A DNA stretch of 64,000 bases from JANJTY01 sp038257155 (lineage in GTDB: Bacteria; Pseudomonadota; Gammaproteobacteria; Xanthomonadales; Xanthomonadaceae), in NCBI GenBank assembly GCA_038257155.1, contig JBBSJP010000002.1, positions 1-64,000 of the forward strand, written 5' to 3'. This document shows positions 56,018 through 63,849 of the stretch, piece after piece; the stretch's first letter is position 1, and each line of letters begins with the position of its first letter. The notes beneath the pieces are model-generated. The model was not told the origin of the DNA and searched no databases. It worked only from the letters and a program-made list of their open reading frames with translations. The position numbers and the translations under genes are program-made.

Positions 56018-56475
56018 GGGCCCGCAATCTCACGAATGATCGGACGGTACGCTTCTGAACGCTGCGACCGGGGTGGCTGGGCCTTCAGGAACAGGCTTTC
56101 CAGGAGGCTGAGGTAGCGCGCTGGGTCGAGCGGCTTGAGCAGGTAATCCAGCGATGCGATACCCGAGGCATTGACCGCCAACGAACCCGATGGGGCGCCG
56201 CTGACTACAAGCACGCGGTTACATCGTTCTGCGCAGCGTGGCAACAGGTCCGCGCCCTGGCCATCGGGCAGTGACAGATCAACCAGTGCCAAGTCGAAGC
56301 GCGCCTGCTGCAATTGTTGTCTGGCCTCGGCGGCTGTAGCGGCGATACATGCTTCGATGCCCAGGGATTGCGCGATGTAGCTGGCTGCGCGGGTGAAACC
56401 GGCATCGTCGTCCACCAGCAACAAGGTCGGATTGGTGATATCCAAGGTCCGCGGCCCTCCAGCTGGAGTGAGCAT
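56014..56475 (-). CDS. Stand-alone receiver-domain response regulator
   Basis: The 153-residue product is a single receiver: LLLVDDDAGFTRAASYIA, phospho-acceptor D66 in FDLALVDLSLPDGQG, and LLKPLDPARYLSLLESL. The segment VDDD-GF-AA-IA and ALVDLSLPDG-G-DLL is shared with the NtrC-type regulator at 41912, so this looks like a copy of that receiver without AAA+ and DNA-binding parts. It is the first gene of the receiver/His-box pair. Confidence 0.88.
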   Translation of the reverse strand: MLTPAGGPRTLDITNPTLLLVDDDAGFTRAASYIAQSLGIEACIAATAAEARQQLQQARFDLALVDLSLPDGQGADLLPRCAERCNRVLVVSGAPSGSLAVNASGIASLDYLLKPLDPARYLSLLESLFLKAQPPRSQRSEAYRPIIREIAGP

Positions 56476-56577
56476 CCACGATGCGCTGTCAGCGAGCCTG
56501 CTGTGTTAATGGCCGATTAAAGGGAATGTGAACTTTGCGGCGCGACGCGGCATCAGCATTCTGAAGCGGGTCGTTTC

Positions 56578-56620
56578 GTCAATCGTAATTGACATCAACT
56601 ATTAGCTGTAAGTTACTGAA
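56578..56620 (+). promoter_or_regulatory. Possible sigma-70 promoter in AT-rich patch before lexA
   Basis: TTGACA (56589-56594) is followed by an AT-rich stretch with TTACTG near 56613 as a weak -10. The -35 overlaps the perfect palindrome GTCAATCGTAATTGAC (56578-56593), which could be an operator. The spot is unusually AT-rich for this window. Confidence 0.4.
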
Positions 56621-56693
56621 TAATAATAATACGACCTGGGGGTTCCTTGTCCGGAATGGGTGTTGAAGGTGCTTGCGCTACGGCACGGCATGC

Positions 56694-56709
56694 GCGTACA
56701 TTTGTACGC
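56694..56709 (+). promoter_or_regulatory. LexA-type operator
   Basis: GCGTACATTTGTACGC is a perfect 16-bp inverted repeat (GCGTACA-TT-TGTACGC) ending directly at the lexA ATG. Its position before lexA and the GTACN4GTAC-like core indicate autoregulation. Confidence 0.75.
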
Positions 56710-57360
56710 ATGAGCGAAGCCCTCAACCCACGTCAGCAGCAAGCCCTCGACTTCATCACGGCATGGATCGCCGCCGAGGGCCACTCACCCACTCTGCGCG
56801 AGATCGCTGCCGGGCTGGGACTGGAGCAGCACAGTTCGGCCCAACGCCTGGTCGAGGCATTGGCGCGCAAGGGCTGGATCGAACGCAGCGACCGGCATCG
56901 CGGGTTACGCCTGCTGCCATCGAACGAAGCGATGCCGGCCCGAAGCCGATCCCTTGCCCGCCCCGACCTGCTGCAGCTGCCCCTGGTGGGCCGGGTCGCC
57001 GCCGGTGCGCCGATCCTTTCCGATGCGCATATCGATGCGGTCTATGCAGTGGACGCCGCGCTGTTCCGGCCGCGCCCGCATTTCCTGCTGCGGGTCGAGG
57101 GCGAGTCGATGACCGGGGCCGGTATCTGCGATGGTGACTTCATCGCGGTGCACCGCACCCCGGTGGCCGATGAGGGCCGCATCGTGGTGGCGCGGGTGGA
57201 GGATGAAATCACCGTCAAGCGCCTGCGCCGCGAGGGCGAACGTTTCCGATTGGACGCCGAAAATCCCGCATATGCGCCAATCTTCGTCGATCCACGCCGC
57301 GAGATCTTCGCCATCGAGGGCCTGTATGTGGGTACGATCCGGCGCGGTAGCCCGGCATGA
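56710..57360 (+). CDS. lexA: LexA repressor of the imuAB cassette
   Basis: The 216-residue product has the LexA winged helix (LNPRQQQALDFITAWI, SPTLREIAAGLGL, SSAQRLVEALARKGWI), the Ala98-Gly99 cleavage site (VAAGAP), catalytic Ser133 (GESMTGAGI) and Lys170 (ITVKRL). It represses DNA-damage genes until RecA-triggered self-cleavage. The start at 56710 lies right after a palindromic operator, with no Shine-Dalgarno, so translation may be leaderless. The imuA and imuB genes follow on the same strand. Confidence 0.92.
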   Translation: MSEALNPRQQQALDFITAWIAAEGHSPTLREIAAGLGLEQHSSAQRLVEALARKGWIERSDRHRGLRLLPSNEAMPARSRSLARPDLLQLPLVGRVAAGAPILSDAHIDAVYAVDAALFRPRPHFLLRVEGESMTGAGICDGDFIAVHRTPVADEGRIVVARVEDEITVKRLRREGERFRLDAENPAYAPIFVDPRREIFAIEGLYVGTIRRGSPA

Positions 57361-57400
57361 GCACCCCTGCGCTGGAAGGCGTATCCCGGCTCGCCATTAA

Positions 57401-57490
57401 GGCCCAGCCGCTGGAGGGCGGATCTCGATCTGCCGCTGCCCGGAAGGCCCAGCCTTTGGAGGGTGGATCTCGATCCGCCGCTGCCGAAAA
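57401..57490. repeat. Two tandem 45-bp repeats
   Basis: Units 57401-57445 and 57446-57490 both begin GGCCCAGCC and share GGATCTCGATC and GCCGCTGCC. A partial third copy lies at about 57370-57400. Each unit contains an imperfect palindrome around TCTCGA. They fill the lexA-imuA gap. Confidence 0.75.
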
Positions 57491-57523
57491 CTCCGAACTG
57501 GGTGATGTCCTGGGTACACGCCC

Positions 57524-58144
57524 ATGAGCGCCCAGCCGCTGGAACTGAACCTCGCTGCGGCACGCCTGTTCCGCGCCGGGCAGCAGCGCCCCGCCAGCAT
57601 CGAGGCCTTGCCCACCGGCCTGACCGAACTCGACGCCGCCCTGCCCTGGGGCGGCCTGCCGCGCGGCGCGCTGACCGAGATCCTGCTGGCGCAGGACGGC
57701 CTGGGCGAGATGCGTCTGCTGCTGCCGGCCCTGGCCCGCTTGAGCCGCAGCGAGCGCATCCTGATGGTTGCGCCACCCTATACACCCTATGCCCCGGCCT
57801 TGGCGGTGGCCGGCATCGCGTTATCGCATCTGGCCTGGGTAAAGGCCGATCCGGGGCAGACGCTATGGGCCACCGAGCAGGCCCTGCGTGCCGGCTGCCT
57901 CGGCGCCGTGCTGGCCTGGAACGCCCAGGGCGACGACCGCGCCCTGCGCCGCCTGCAGCTGGCGGCCGACAGCGGCAAGGCCTATGGGGTGTTGATACGG
58001 CCGCTGCGTCACGCCGCCAATGCCAGCCCGGCAGCGCTGCGCCTGGTGATCGAAACGCGCGAGGGGCAGCCCTGCCTGCGCGTACTCAAATGCCGCGGAG
58101 CGATGCCGCCGGCCGGGCAGTTCGCCATGGCGCGGCTGCATTGA
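57524..58144 (+). CDS. imuA: ImuA, translesion-synthesis accessory protein
   Basis: The 206-residue RecA-like protein shows PTGLTELDAALPWGGLPRGALTEIL, then ILMVAPPYTPYAPAL, LSHLAWVKAD and a C-terminal LKCRGAMPPAGQF. It lacks a full Walker A motif, as is usual for ImuA. ImuA works with ImuB and the polymerase DnaE2 in mutagenic lesion bypass. It lies between lexA and imuB in the standard cassette order. Confidence 0.9.
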   Translation: MSAQPLELNLAAARLFRAGQQRPASIEALPTGLTELDAALPWGGLPRGALTEILLAQDGLGEMRLLLPALARLSRSERILMVAPPYTPYAPALAVAGIALSHLAWVKADPGQTLWATEQALRAGCLGAVLAWNAQGDDRALRRLQLAADSGKAYGVLIRPLRHAANASPAALRLVIETREGQPCLRVLKCRGAMPPAGQFAMARLH

Positions 58145-58192
58145 GCGGTCAGACCTGCTTACGAATATGAGCCCCGGAAGCCGCGACTCAAA

Positions 58193-58229
58193 GCCCCTCT
58201 CCCGCCGGGAGAGGGGTTGGGGTGAGGGC
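58193..58229. repeat. Palindromic repeat, first copy
   Basis: CCCCTCTCCC and GGGAGAGGGG form a hairpin followed by TTGGGGTGAGGG. The inverted counterpart lies at 58320-58357. This is a REP-like intergenic element between imuA and imuB. Confidence 0.75.
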
Positions 58230-58319
58230 CGGGTGTCGATAGAGGCCAGTTCAGGCAACAAGTCGCTGACCATCCTGCATTTGGGGTTCCAGCCAGGCAT
58301 TCAGGTCTCCGCTCAGTTC

Positions 58320-58357
58320 GCCCCTCACCCCATCCCCTCTCCCGATGGGAGAGGGGC
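58320..58357. repeat. Palindromic repeat, inverted second copy
   Basis: CCCTCACCCCATCCCCTCTC followed by GATGGGAGAGGGG mirrors the element at 58193. The two together could fold into a large stem. The 65 bases after it (58379-58445) are strikingly AT-rich and may hold the imuB promoter. Confidence 0.75.
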
Positions 58358-58454
58358 AGTTTTTGGGGCGACTTTGGTAGATATTAATCAATATTTATCA
58401 ATTATTTACCAGATATTCCTCTAGTTATTTCAAGAAAAATATCCGCCACCCATC

Positions 58455-59906
58455 ATGCCCGCCCCAGCCCATCACGATTCCCCCACCCGCCTCTGGGCCT
58501 GCATCGCCCTGCCCCAGCTGGCGCTGGAGGCAGCCTTCCGCGATCAGGACGAGGCGACCGCCTGCGCCCTGATCGAGGGCCCGGTGAATCGCCCGCTGAT
58601 CGGGCAGCTGAACGTCGCCGCGGCAGCAGCCGGGGTACGGCGGGGATTGAGCGTGGCCGGCGCGCGCGCCCTGCTGCCCGCGCTGCAGGTGCGCCCGTAC
58701 CAGACTGCACAGGCCGCCGCTGCCCTGCAGCAGCTGGCGGCGATGGCCTATGGCTTCAGCAGCCAGGTGGTGCAGGACGCACCCGACGCCCTGCTGCTGG
58801 AAGTCGGCGCCAGCCTGCAGCTGTTTGGTGGTTGGCCGCGTCTGGAACGTGCCCTGCGCACGCAGCTGCTGGCACTGGGCAATGCGCACCGCATCGCGGT
58901 GGCGCCCACGCCGCTGGGCGCGCGACTGCTCGCGCGCAGCCAGGACGGCATGGCGCTGCAAAGCATCGCGCAGCTCGAGCATGCCCTGGGCCGCATCGCA
59001 CTGGACGACTGCGGCTTGCCTTCACGCCTGGTCGAACGGCTCGGGGCGATGGGCCTGCGAAACCTGCGTGAACTGTTCCGCCTGCCGCGCCCGGAGCTGG
59101 CGCGGCGCAGCGGCAAGGAACTGCTGCTCTGGCTCGACCAGTTGCGTGGCCAGGCCCCTGATCCACGCCCGCTGTACCAGCCGCCGGACCGCTTCGCTTC
59201 GCATATGGACTTCGATTTCGGCATCGAAACCGTGCAGGGCCTGCAGTTTCCACTCAAGCGCCTGTGCACCGAACTGGCCGCCTTCCTGCTGGCGCGCGAC
59301 GGCGGCGTGCTGCGCTTCGAGCTGGTGTTCCGCCACGAGGACCAGCCCGAGACCCGCCTCGCGGTCGGTTTGCGTCGCGCCGCGCGCGAGGCTGCCGACC
59401 TGTTCGAGTTCGCCCGCGGCCGCCTGGAACGCGCCGCCCTGCCCGCGGCCTGCGTCAGCTTCGGCCTGCTGGCCGAGGACCTGCCACCGTTCGCGCCCGA
59501 GCGACGCGACCTGTTCGACCCGACGCCACGCGGCCAGCTTGATTTCGAGGGTCTGGTCGAGCGCCTGCGGGCACGTCTTGGCGATACCGCAGTGCGCGGC
59601 CTTGCCCTGTATCCCGACCACCGCCCGGAGCGCGCCTTCCGCATCGCGGAGAGCACCCCGGCGGCAGTGGCCTCCGGCCCGGCCATACCGCCGCGACCGA
59701 TCTGGCTGCTGCCCCAGCCCATGCCGCTGCGCGGCCGGGTGCGGCGCCTGCTCGGCCCGCTCGAACGTATCGAAACCGGCTGGTGGGATGGTTTCGACGT
59801 GCGCCGCGACTATGCCGTGGCGGAACTCGACAGCGGCCAGTACGCCTGGCTGTTCCGCCCGGCCGGCTCGGACGACGGCTGGATGGTGCATGGGTGGTTC
59901 GGGTGA
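58455..59906 (+). CDS. imuB: ImuB, catalytically inactive Y-family polymerase homologue
   Basis: The 483-residue protein begins LWACIALPQLALEAAF, the ImuB version of the Y-polymerase palm strand without the catalytic carboxylates. It continues with palm/fingers, the helix-hairpin-helix region (LVERLGAMGLRNLRELFRLP), little-finger sequences and the C-terminal WWDGFDVRRDYAVAE and YAWLFRPAG segments. ImuB links ImuA and DnaE2 to the sliding clamp. No dnaE2 gene follows; the next gene is folP on the other strand. Confidence 0.92.
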   Translation: MPAPAHHDSPTRLWACIALPQLALEAAFRDQDEATACALIEGPVNRPLIGQLNVAAAAAGVRRGLSVAGARALLPALQVRPYQTAQAAAALQQLAAMAYGFSSQVVQDAPDALLLEVGASLQLFGGWPRLERALRTQLLALGNAHRIAVAPTPLGARLLARSQDGMALQSIAQLEHALGRIALDDCGLPSRLVERLGAMGLRNLRELFRLPRPELARRSGKELLLWLDQLRGQAPDPRPLYQPPDRFASHMDFDFGIETVQGLQFPLKRLCTELAAFLLARDGGVLRFELVFRHEDQPETRLAVGLRRAAREAADLFEFARGRLERAALPAACVSFGLLAEDLPPFAPERRDLFDPTPRGQLDFEGLVERLRARLGDTAVRGLALYPDHRPERAFRIAESTPAAVASGPAIPPRPIWLLPQPMPLRGRVRRLLGPLERIETGWWDGFDVRRDYAVAELDSGQYAWLFRPAGSDDGWMVHGWFG

Positions 59907-59940
59907 GGCATGGCGCTGGACTTACCTGATTCAACACCCG

Positions 59941-60074
59941 CCCCTCACCCCAACCCGCACCCCGGCCGACGCGCCTGCATGCGCGTCGGCGTTGGGCGGC
60001 TTCGCCGCTACCACGAGCCCGCGCGCGCCGGTGGGCATGCAGGCGCGCCGGCTGGGGTGCGGCTGGGGTGAGGG
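59941..60074. repeat. Long imperfect inverted repeat between imuB and folP
   Basis: The left arm CCCCTCACCCCAACCCGCAC (59941 on) and the right arm ending in CGGCTGGGGTGAGGGG (to 60074) are near-perfect reverse complements over about 29 bp. Smaller GC-rich hairpins lie inside. The arms share CCCCTCACCCC with the repeats at 58193/58320, so it is the same repeat family. Confidence 0.75.
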
Positions 60075-60110
60075 GCAAACCCCGCTCGGCGCGTGGAAGA
60101 GCAAGACTCC

Positions 60111-61013
60111 CTACTCGTCATCCGGCCAGCGGATCGACGGCTTGGCCTTGGCCACGGCAGCGCCCGGCTCGGCTTCGATAGCCGACCATACCTTGAGCGC
60201 GTCGACTGTAGCGGCGACATCATGCACGCGTAGCAGCTTGGCGCCCTGCGATACGGCATACAGCCCGGCTGCCAGCGAACCCGGCACACGATCACCAACC
60301 TCGCGGCCGGTGATCTGACCGAGCATCGATTTGCGGCTGAGCCCGGCCAGTAGCGGGCAGCCCAACTCCAGAAATCGGCCCAACTGTCGCAGCAGACGCA
60401 GGTTGTGCGAGGGACTCTTGCCGAAACCGAAGCCCGGATCCAGCACGATGCGGGATTTTGTGATCCCGCTCATCTCGCAGGCAAACAGGCGCTGGGCGAA
60501 GAAGCCATGCACCTCGGCCACCACGTCCTCGTACTGCGGATCGTTCTGCATGCTGCGCGGCTCGCCCTGCATATGCATCAGGATGATCGGCACGCCCAGT
60601 TCCGCCGCGGCTTCCAGAGCGCCTTCGCGGCGCAGACCATAGACATCATTGATCAGCCCGGCGCCAGCGGCGACAGCCGCACGCATTACTTCAGGCTTGG
60701 ATGTGTCGATCGAAATCGGTACCGACGTCTCGCGCGCCAAACGCTCGATCACCGGCACGACGCGCTCGATCTCGGCCTGCGCCGATACCTCGTCCGCACC
60801 CGGACGGGTGGATTCGCCGCCGATATCCAGGGCATCGGCACCCTCTGCGACAAGCGCCAGACCGTGTGCTACCGCTGCATCGACCGAACCGAAGCGGCCT
60901 CCGTCAGAAAACGAGTCGGGCGTGACATTGACGATGCCCAGCACGCGCGGACGATCCAGGCGCAGCTTGCGGCCGGCGCAATCAAGAACGGGGATGCTGG
61001 GGTCGTCGAACAT
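60111..61013 (-). CDS. folP: Dihydropteroate synthase
   Basis: The 300-residue folate-pathway enzyme joins p-aminobenzoate to the pterin diphosphate. It shows VLGIVNVTPDSFSDGG, DIGGESTRPGA, ISIDTSKPEVM, LINDVYGL, LMHMQGEPRSMQ, VLDPGFGFGKSPSHN and GLSRKSML. The usual bacterial order ftsH-folP is not seen within the window; the upstream gene here is an Smr-domain gene. ATG at 61013 is chosen; an in-frame ATG at 61052 is possible. Confidence 0.93.
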   Translation of the reverse strand: MFDDPSIPVLDCAGRKLRLDRPRVLGIVNVTPDSFSDGGRFGSVDAAVAHGLALVAEGADALDIGGESTRPGADEVSAQAEIERVVPVIERLARETSVPISIDTSKPEVMRAAVAAGAGLINDVYGLRREGALEAAAELGVPIILMHMQGEPRSMQNDPQYEDVVAEVHGFFAQRLFACEMSGITKSRIVLDPGFGFGKSPSHNLRLLRQLGRFLELGCPLLAGLSRKSMLGQITGREVGDRVPGSLAAGLYAVSQGAKLLRVHDVAATVDALKVWSAIEAEPGAAVAKAKPSIRWPDDE

Positions 61014-61103
61014 TTCGGGCACCGGGAACGGGAAACGGGGAACGGGAAGCATTGTGCCCGCAAGCGGCGGGTGATGGGGCCCATCAGGGTGCGCAACGTC
61101 ATC

Positions 61104-61169
61104 GTAGGGTGCGCCTTGGCGCACCGACAGGACCGAGCGTTCAGCGCGGTGGGCCAAGGCCCACCCTAC
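61104..61169. repeat. Inverted pair of GTAGGGTG-type repeats
   Basis: GTAGGGTGCGCCTTGGCGCA (61104 on) and CGGTGGGCCAAGGCCCACCC followed by TAC (to 61169) form two hairpins in inverted orientation. This kind of GTAGGGTGGGC element is widespread between proteobacterial genes. Its right end supplies the TAG stop codon of the Smr gene at 61166. Confidence 0.75.
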
Positions 61170-61714
61170 ACAGGCTTGAGCAACACCAGCAGCGCGCCGC
61201 CGCCGCCCTGCGCCGGCGCAGCCGCGGTGAAGGCGATCACCTCACTGCGCCGTCGCAGCATGGCATCGACGCGGTTGCGCAGCACTGGCGTTCCGTCGCG
61301 GCTGTGCTGGCCCTTACCGTGGATGATGCGCAGACACAGATGATCGGCGCGGCGCGCCTCGCTCAGGAATTGGCGCAACACGGATTCGGCCTCAGCTGCA
61401 TTCAGGTGATGCAGGTCGATTTCGTCCTGCACCGCGTACTGGCCGCGACGCAGGCGCCGCAGCAGGCGCGGCGAGCGACCATCGGCCAGATAGCGCATTT
61501 CGTCGCCGCCATCCTGCGCACCCCCGCCGAATGGATCGCTGCGCGATTGTTCCAAGGCGGCGCTTTCATCGGCTTCGTGTTGGCGCGGACGCGGTGCGGG
61601 TTTTGGTGCCGTCGGAGGCGGTTCTGGCGCATCGATGCGCCGCACTGGTCCAATCGCTTCGTGGAACAGGGCGATGTCTTCGGCAGCGGGCAGTTTGGGC
61701 GCGGGGCGCTTCAT
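61166..61714 (-). CDS. Smr-domain protein
   Basis: The 182-residue product has a Pro/Ala-rich first half and a C-terminal Smr domain: EIDLHHLNAAEAESVLRQFL (the LDLHG-like motif is DLHH here), LRIIHGKGQHSRDG and a glycine-rich GGGGALLVLL end. Smr domains of bacterial proteins are nucleases or RNA-binding modules linked to stalled ribosomes or recombination. The stop codon is contributed by an intergenic repeat, which may have extended or trimmed the C-terminus. Confidence 0.88.
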   Translation of the reverse strand: MKRPAPKLPAAEDIALFHEAIGPVRRIDAPEPPPTAPKPAPRPRQHEADESAALEQSRSDPFGGGAQDGGDEMRYLADGRSPRLLRRLRRGQYAVQDEIDLHHLNAAEAESVLRQFLSEARRADHLCLRIIHGKGQHSRDGTPVLRNRVDAMLRRRSEVIAFTAAAPAQGGGGALLVLLKPV

Positions 61715-61820
61715 GCCTGGCAGTGTACGGTGCCCGAGATGAGCGCCCCCTTACCTGCACAAGGGGCGGCATCGCCGGAGGCGATCCGTTATCATTCAAC
61801 GTTTTGCAGGCAGCGATTCA

Positions 61821-62591
61821 ATGCGGGTTCTGGTCAGCAACGACGACGGCGTGGAAGCACCGGGCATCAAGGTGCTGGCCGAGACGCTGCGCGCGCTCGG
61901 AGAGGTTACCGTGGTGGCTCCCGATCGCGACCGTTCTGGTGCCAGCAATTCGCTCACCCTCGACCAGCCGATTCGCGTGCTGGAGATATCCGAGCGCGTG
62001 TATCGCGTTGCCGGAACTCCAACCGACTGTGTGCATCTGGCGATTGCCGGCCTGCTGGAACAGGAACCCGACATCGTCGTGTCCGGCATCAACAGCGCCG
62101 CCAACCTGGGCGACGACGTGATCTATTCGGGCACCGTCGCTGCCGCCATGGAAGGCCGCTTCCTGGGCCTGCCGGCGATTGCGGTCTCGCTTTGCAGTGC
62201 CGGCCATCAGCCGCAGAATTACCCATCCGCTGGTCGCGCTGCGCTGGAGATCGTCAAGCGCCTGCTGGTCGATCCGCTGCCCGCCGACACCATCCTCAAT
62301 GTCAATGTGCCCGACCTGCCCTGGGACCAGATCCGCGGCTTTGAAGTCACCCGCCTGGGCCATCGACATCGAGCGGAACGCTGCATTCCGCAGACCGACC
62401 CCCGAGGCCGTGCCATGTGGTGGATCGGGCCTGCCGGCCCGGAACAGGACGCCGGACCAGGCACCGACTTCCACGCGATCCGTTCGGGCTGCATCTCGAT
62501 CACTCCCATCCATGTCGACCTGACTCGCTATCAGGCACTCGAAAAAGTGTCGGGCTGGGTGGCTGGACTGAGCGCCGGTCTCACCGCATGA
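61821..62591 (+). CDS. surE: 5'/3'-nucleotidase SurE
   Basis: The 256-residue metal-dependent phosphatase starts MRVLVSNDDGVEAPGI (DD metal ligands), then VVAPDRDRSGASNSLTL, VAGTPTDCVHLAI and VSGINSAANLGDDVIYSGTV, all diagnostic. It dephosphorylates nucleoside monophosphates and is tied to survival in stationary phase. It overlaps pcm by 4 bp and heads the surE-pcm-yqaA-nlpD cluster. Confidence 0.96.
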   Translation: MRVLVSNDDGVEAPGIKVLAETLRALGEVTVVAPDRDRSGASNSLTLDQPIRVLEISERVYRVAGTPTDCVHLAIAGLLEQEPDIVVSGINSAANLGDDVIYSGTVAAAMEGRFLGLPAIAVSLCSAGHQPQNYPSAGRAALEIVKRLLVDPLPADTILNVNVPDLPWDQIRGFEVTRLGHRHRAERCIPQTDPRGRAMWWIGPAGPEQDAGPGTDFHAIRSGCISITPIHVDLTRYQALEKVSGWVAGLSAGLTA

Positions 62592-63265
62592 CGCCGTTGC
62601 AGCGCCTCGGACCGCAGGCCCAGGGGCTGGGCATGACTTCCCAGCGCGCACGCGATCGCATGATCGAACGCCTGCAGGAGACCGGTATCCGGGATCAGCG
62701 AGTGCTGGGCGCGATGCGCCAGATCCCGCGCCACCTGTTCATCGACGAAGCACTGGCCAGCCGCGCATACGAAGACACTGCCTTGCCGATCGGACGTGCA
62801 CAGACCATTTCCCAGCCCTGGGTGGTGGCGCGCATGACCGAAGCGCTGATCGAGCAATCCATACCCAAACGCGTGCTGGAAATCGGCACCGGCTCGGGCT
62901 ACCAGGCTGCCGTACTGGCTTTGCTGGTGGAGGAGGTCTACACCGTCGAGCGAATCGACGAACTGTTGCGCCAGGCCCGCCGCCGATTCCGCAAGCTCGG
63001 TTTGCCCGTGATCCGATCGCGACACGATGATGGCTGCGCCGGTTGGGCCGAATATGCTCCCTACGACGCCATCATCGTCACCGCCGCCGCAGCAGCGCTG
63101 GACCCCGCCCTGCGCGAGCAGGTCAAGATCGGCGGCTGTCTGGTTGCGCCGGTGGGTGGCTCGGGTAGCCAGCAACTGCTGCGTATCACTCGCAGCGAAT
63201 CCGGCTTCAGCGAAGAAGTGCTGTGCGCGGTGAGTTTCGTGCCGCTGCTCGGCGGCACCCTCTGA
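62588..63265 (+). CDS. pcm: Protein-L-isoaspartate O-methyltransferase
   Basis: The 225-residue SAM-dependent enzyme repairs isoaspartyl residues. It shows PRHLFIDEALASRAYEDTALPIGRAQTISQPWVVARM, the SAM site VLEIGTGSGYQAAVLA, YTVERIDELL and DAIIVTAAA. The ATGA start overlaps surE and the stop shares a base with the next start. Conserved order with surE supports the call. Confidence 0.95.
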   Translation: MTPLQRLGPQAQGLGMTSQRARDRMIERLQETGIRDQRVLGAMRQIPRHLFIDEALASRAYEDTALPIGRAQTISQPWVVARMTEALIEQSIPKRVLEIGTGSGYQAAVLALLVEEVYTVERIDELLRQARRRFRKLGLPVIRSRHDDGCAGWAEYAPYDAIIVTAAAAALDPALREQVKIGGCLVAPVGGSGSQQLLRITRSESGFSEEVLCAVSFVPLLGGTL

Positions 63266-63849
63266 TGCGCCTTTTTGCCTCACTGTATTCGCGCTGCCTG
63301 TCATGGGCGGGGCATCGGCACGCGCCGCTCTATCTGGCCGGGCTCAGCGCCTCGGAGTCGGTGATCTTTCCGATCCCGCCGGATGTGATGCTGGCGCCGA
63401 TGTCCCTGGCAAAGCCGGAGCGCTGGTGGCGTTTCGCGCTGATCTGCACCCTGGCCTCGGTACTGGGCGGACTGCTTGGCTACCTGCTCGGGCAATACGC
63501 CCTGGAGTGGGTGTGGCCGTGGATCGAGCGCTTTGGCAAGGTGGAAACCTTTGAGCGGGTACAGGGCCTGTTTGTCACCTACGGTTTCTGGATCGTGTTC
63601 GTGGCGGGATTCACGCCCATTCCCTACAAGGTCTTCACCATCGCCTCGGGTGCAGCGGGCATCGGCTTGTTGCCTTTTGTCGCCGGCTCGGTGATCGGGC
63701 GTGGCACGCGCTTCTTTCTGGTGGCAGGATTCGCCGCTCACCTCGGTCCACGCTTCGAGCGTGTCGTTCTGCCCTATATTGAACGCATCGGCTGGGGCAT
63801 CGTGGTGCTCCTGCTGGTGGCGGTGGCCTGGCTGGAGCTGCGCGGATGA
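63265..63849 (+). CDS. YqaA-type (SNARE-associated/DedA-like) membrane protein
   Basis: The 194-residue inner-membrane protein shows APLYLAGLSASESVIFPIPPDVMLAPMSLAKPERWWRFA, GGLLGYLLGQ, GFTPIPYKVFTIASGAAG and ARG-containing GRGTRFF, all typical of the YqaA branch of the DedA family. These proteins are linked to lipid carrier flipping and envelope homeostasis. TGATG links it to pcm and ATGA to the next gene. Confidence 0.9.
   Translation: MRLFASLYSRCLSWAGHRHAPLYLAGLSASESVIFPIPPDVMLAPMSLAKPERWWRFALICTLASVLGGLLGYLLGQYALEWVWPWIERFGKVETFERVQGLFVTYGFWIVFVAGFTPIPYKVFTIASGAAGIGLLPFVAGSVIGRGTRFFLVAGFAAHLGPRFERVVLPYIERIGWGIVVLLLVAVAWLELRG

Noticed and set aside
59941..60074. Inverted repeat as ends of an insertion sequence
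   Set aside because: Only about 75 bases lie between the arms, there is no transposase, and the arms share sequence with other REP-like elements nearby.
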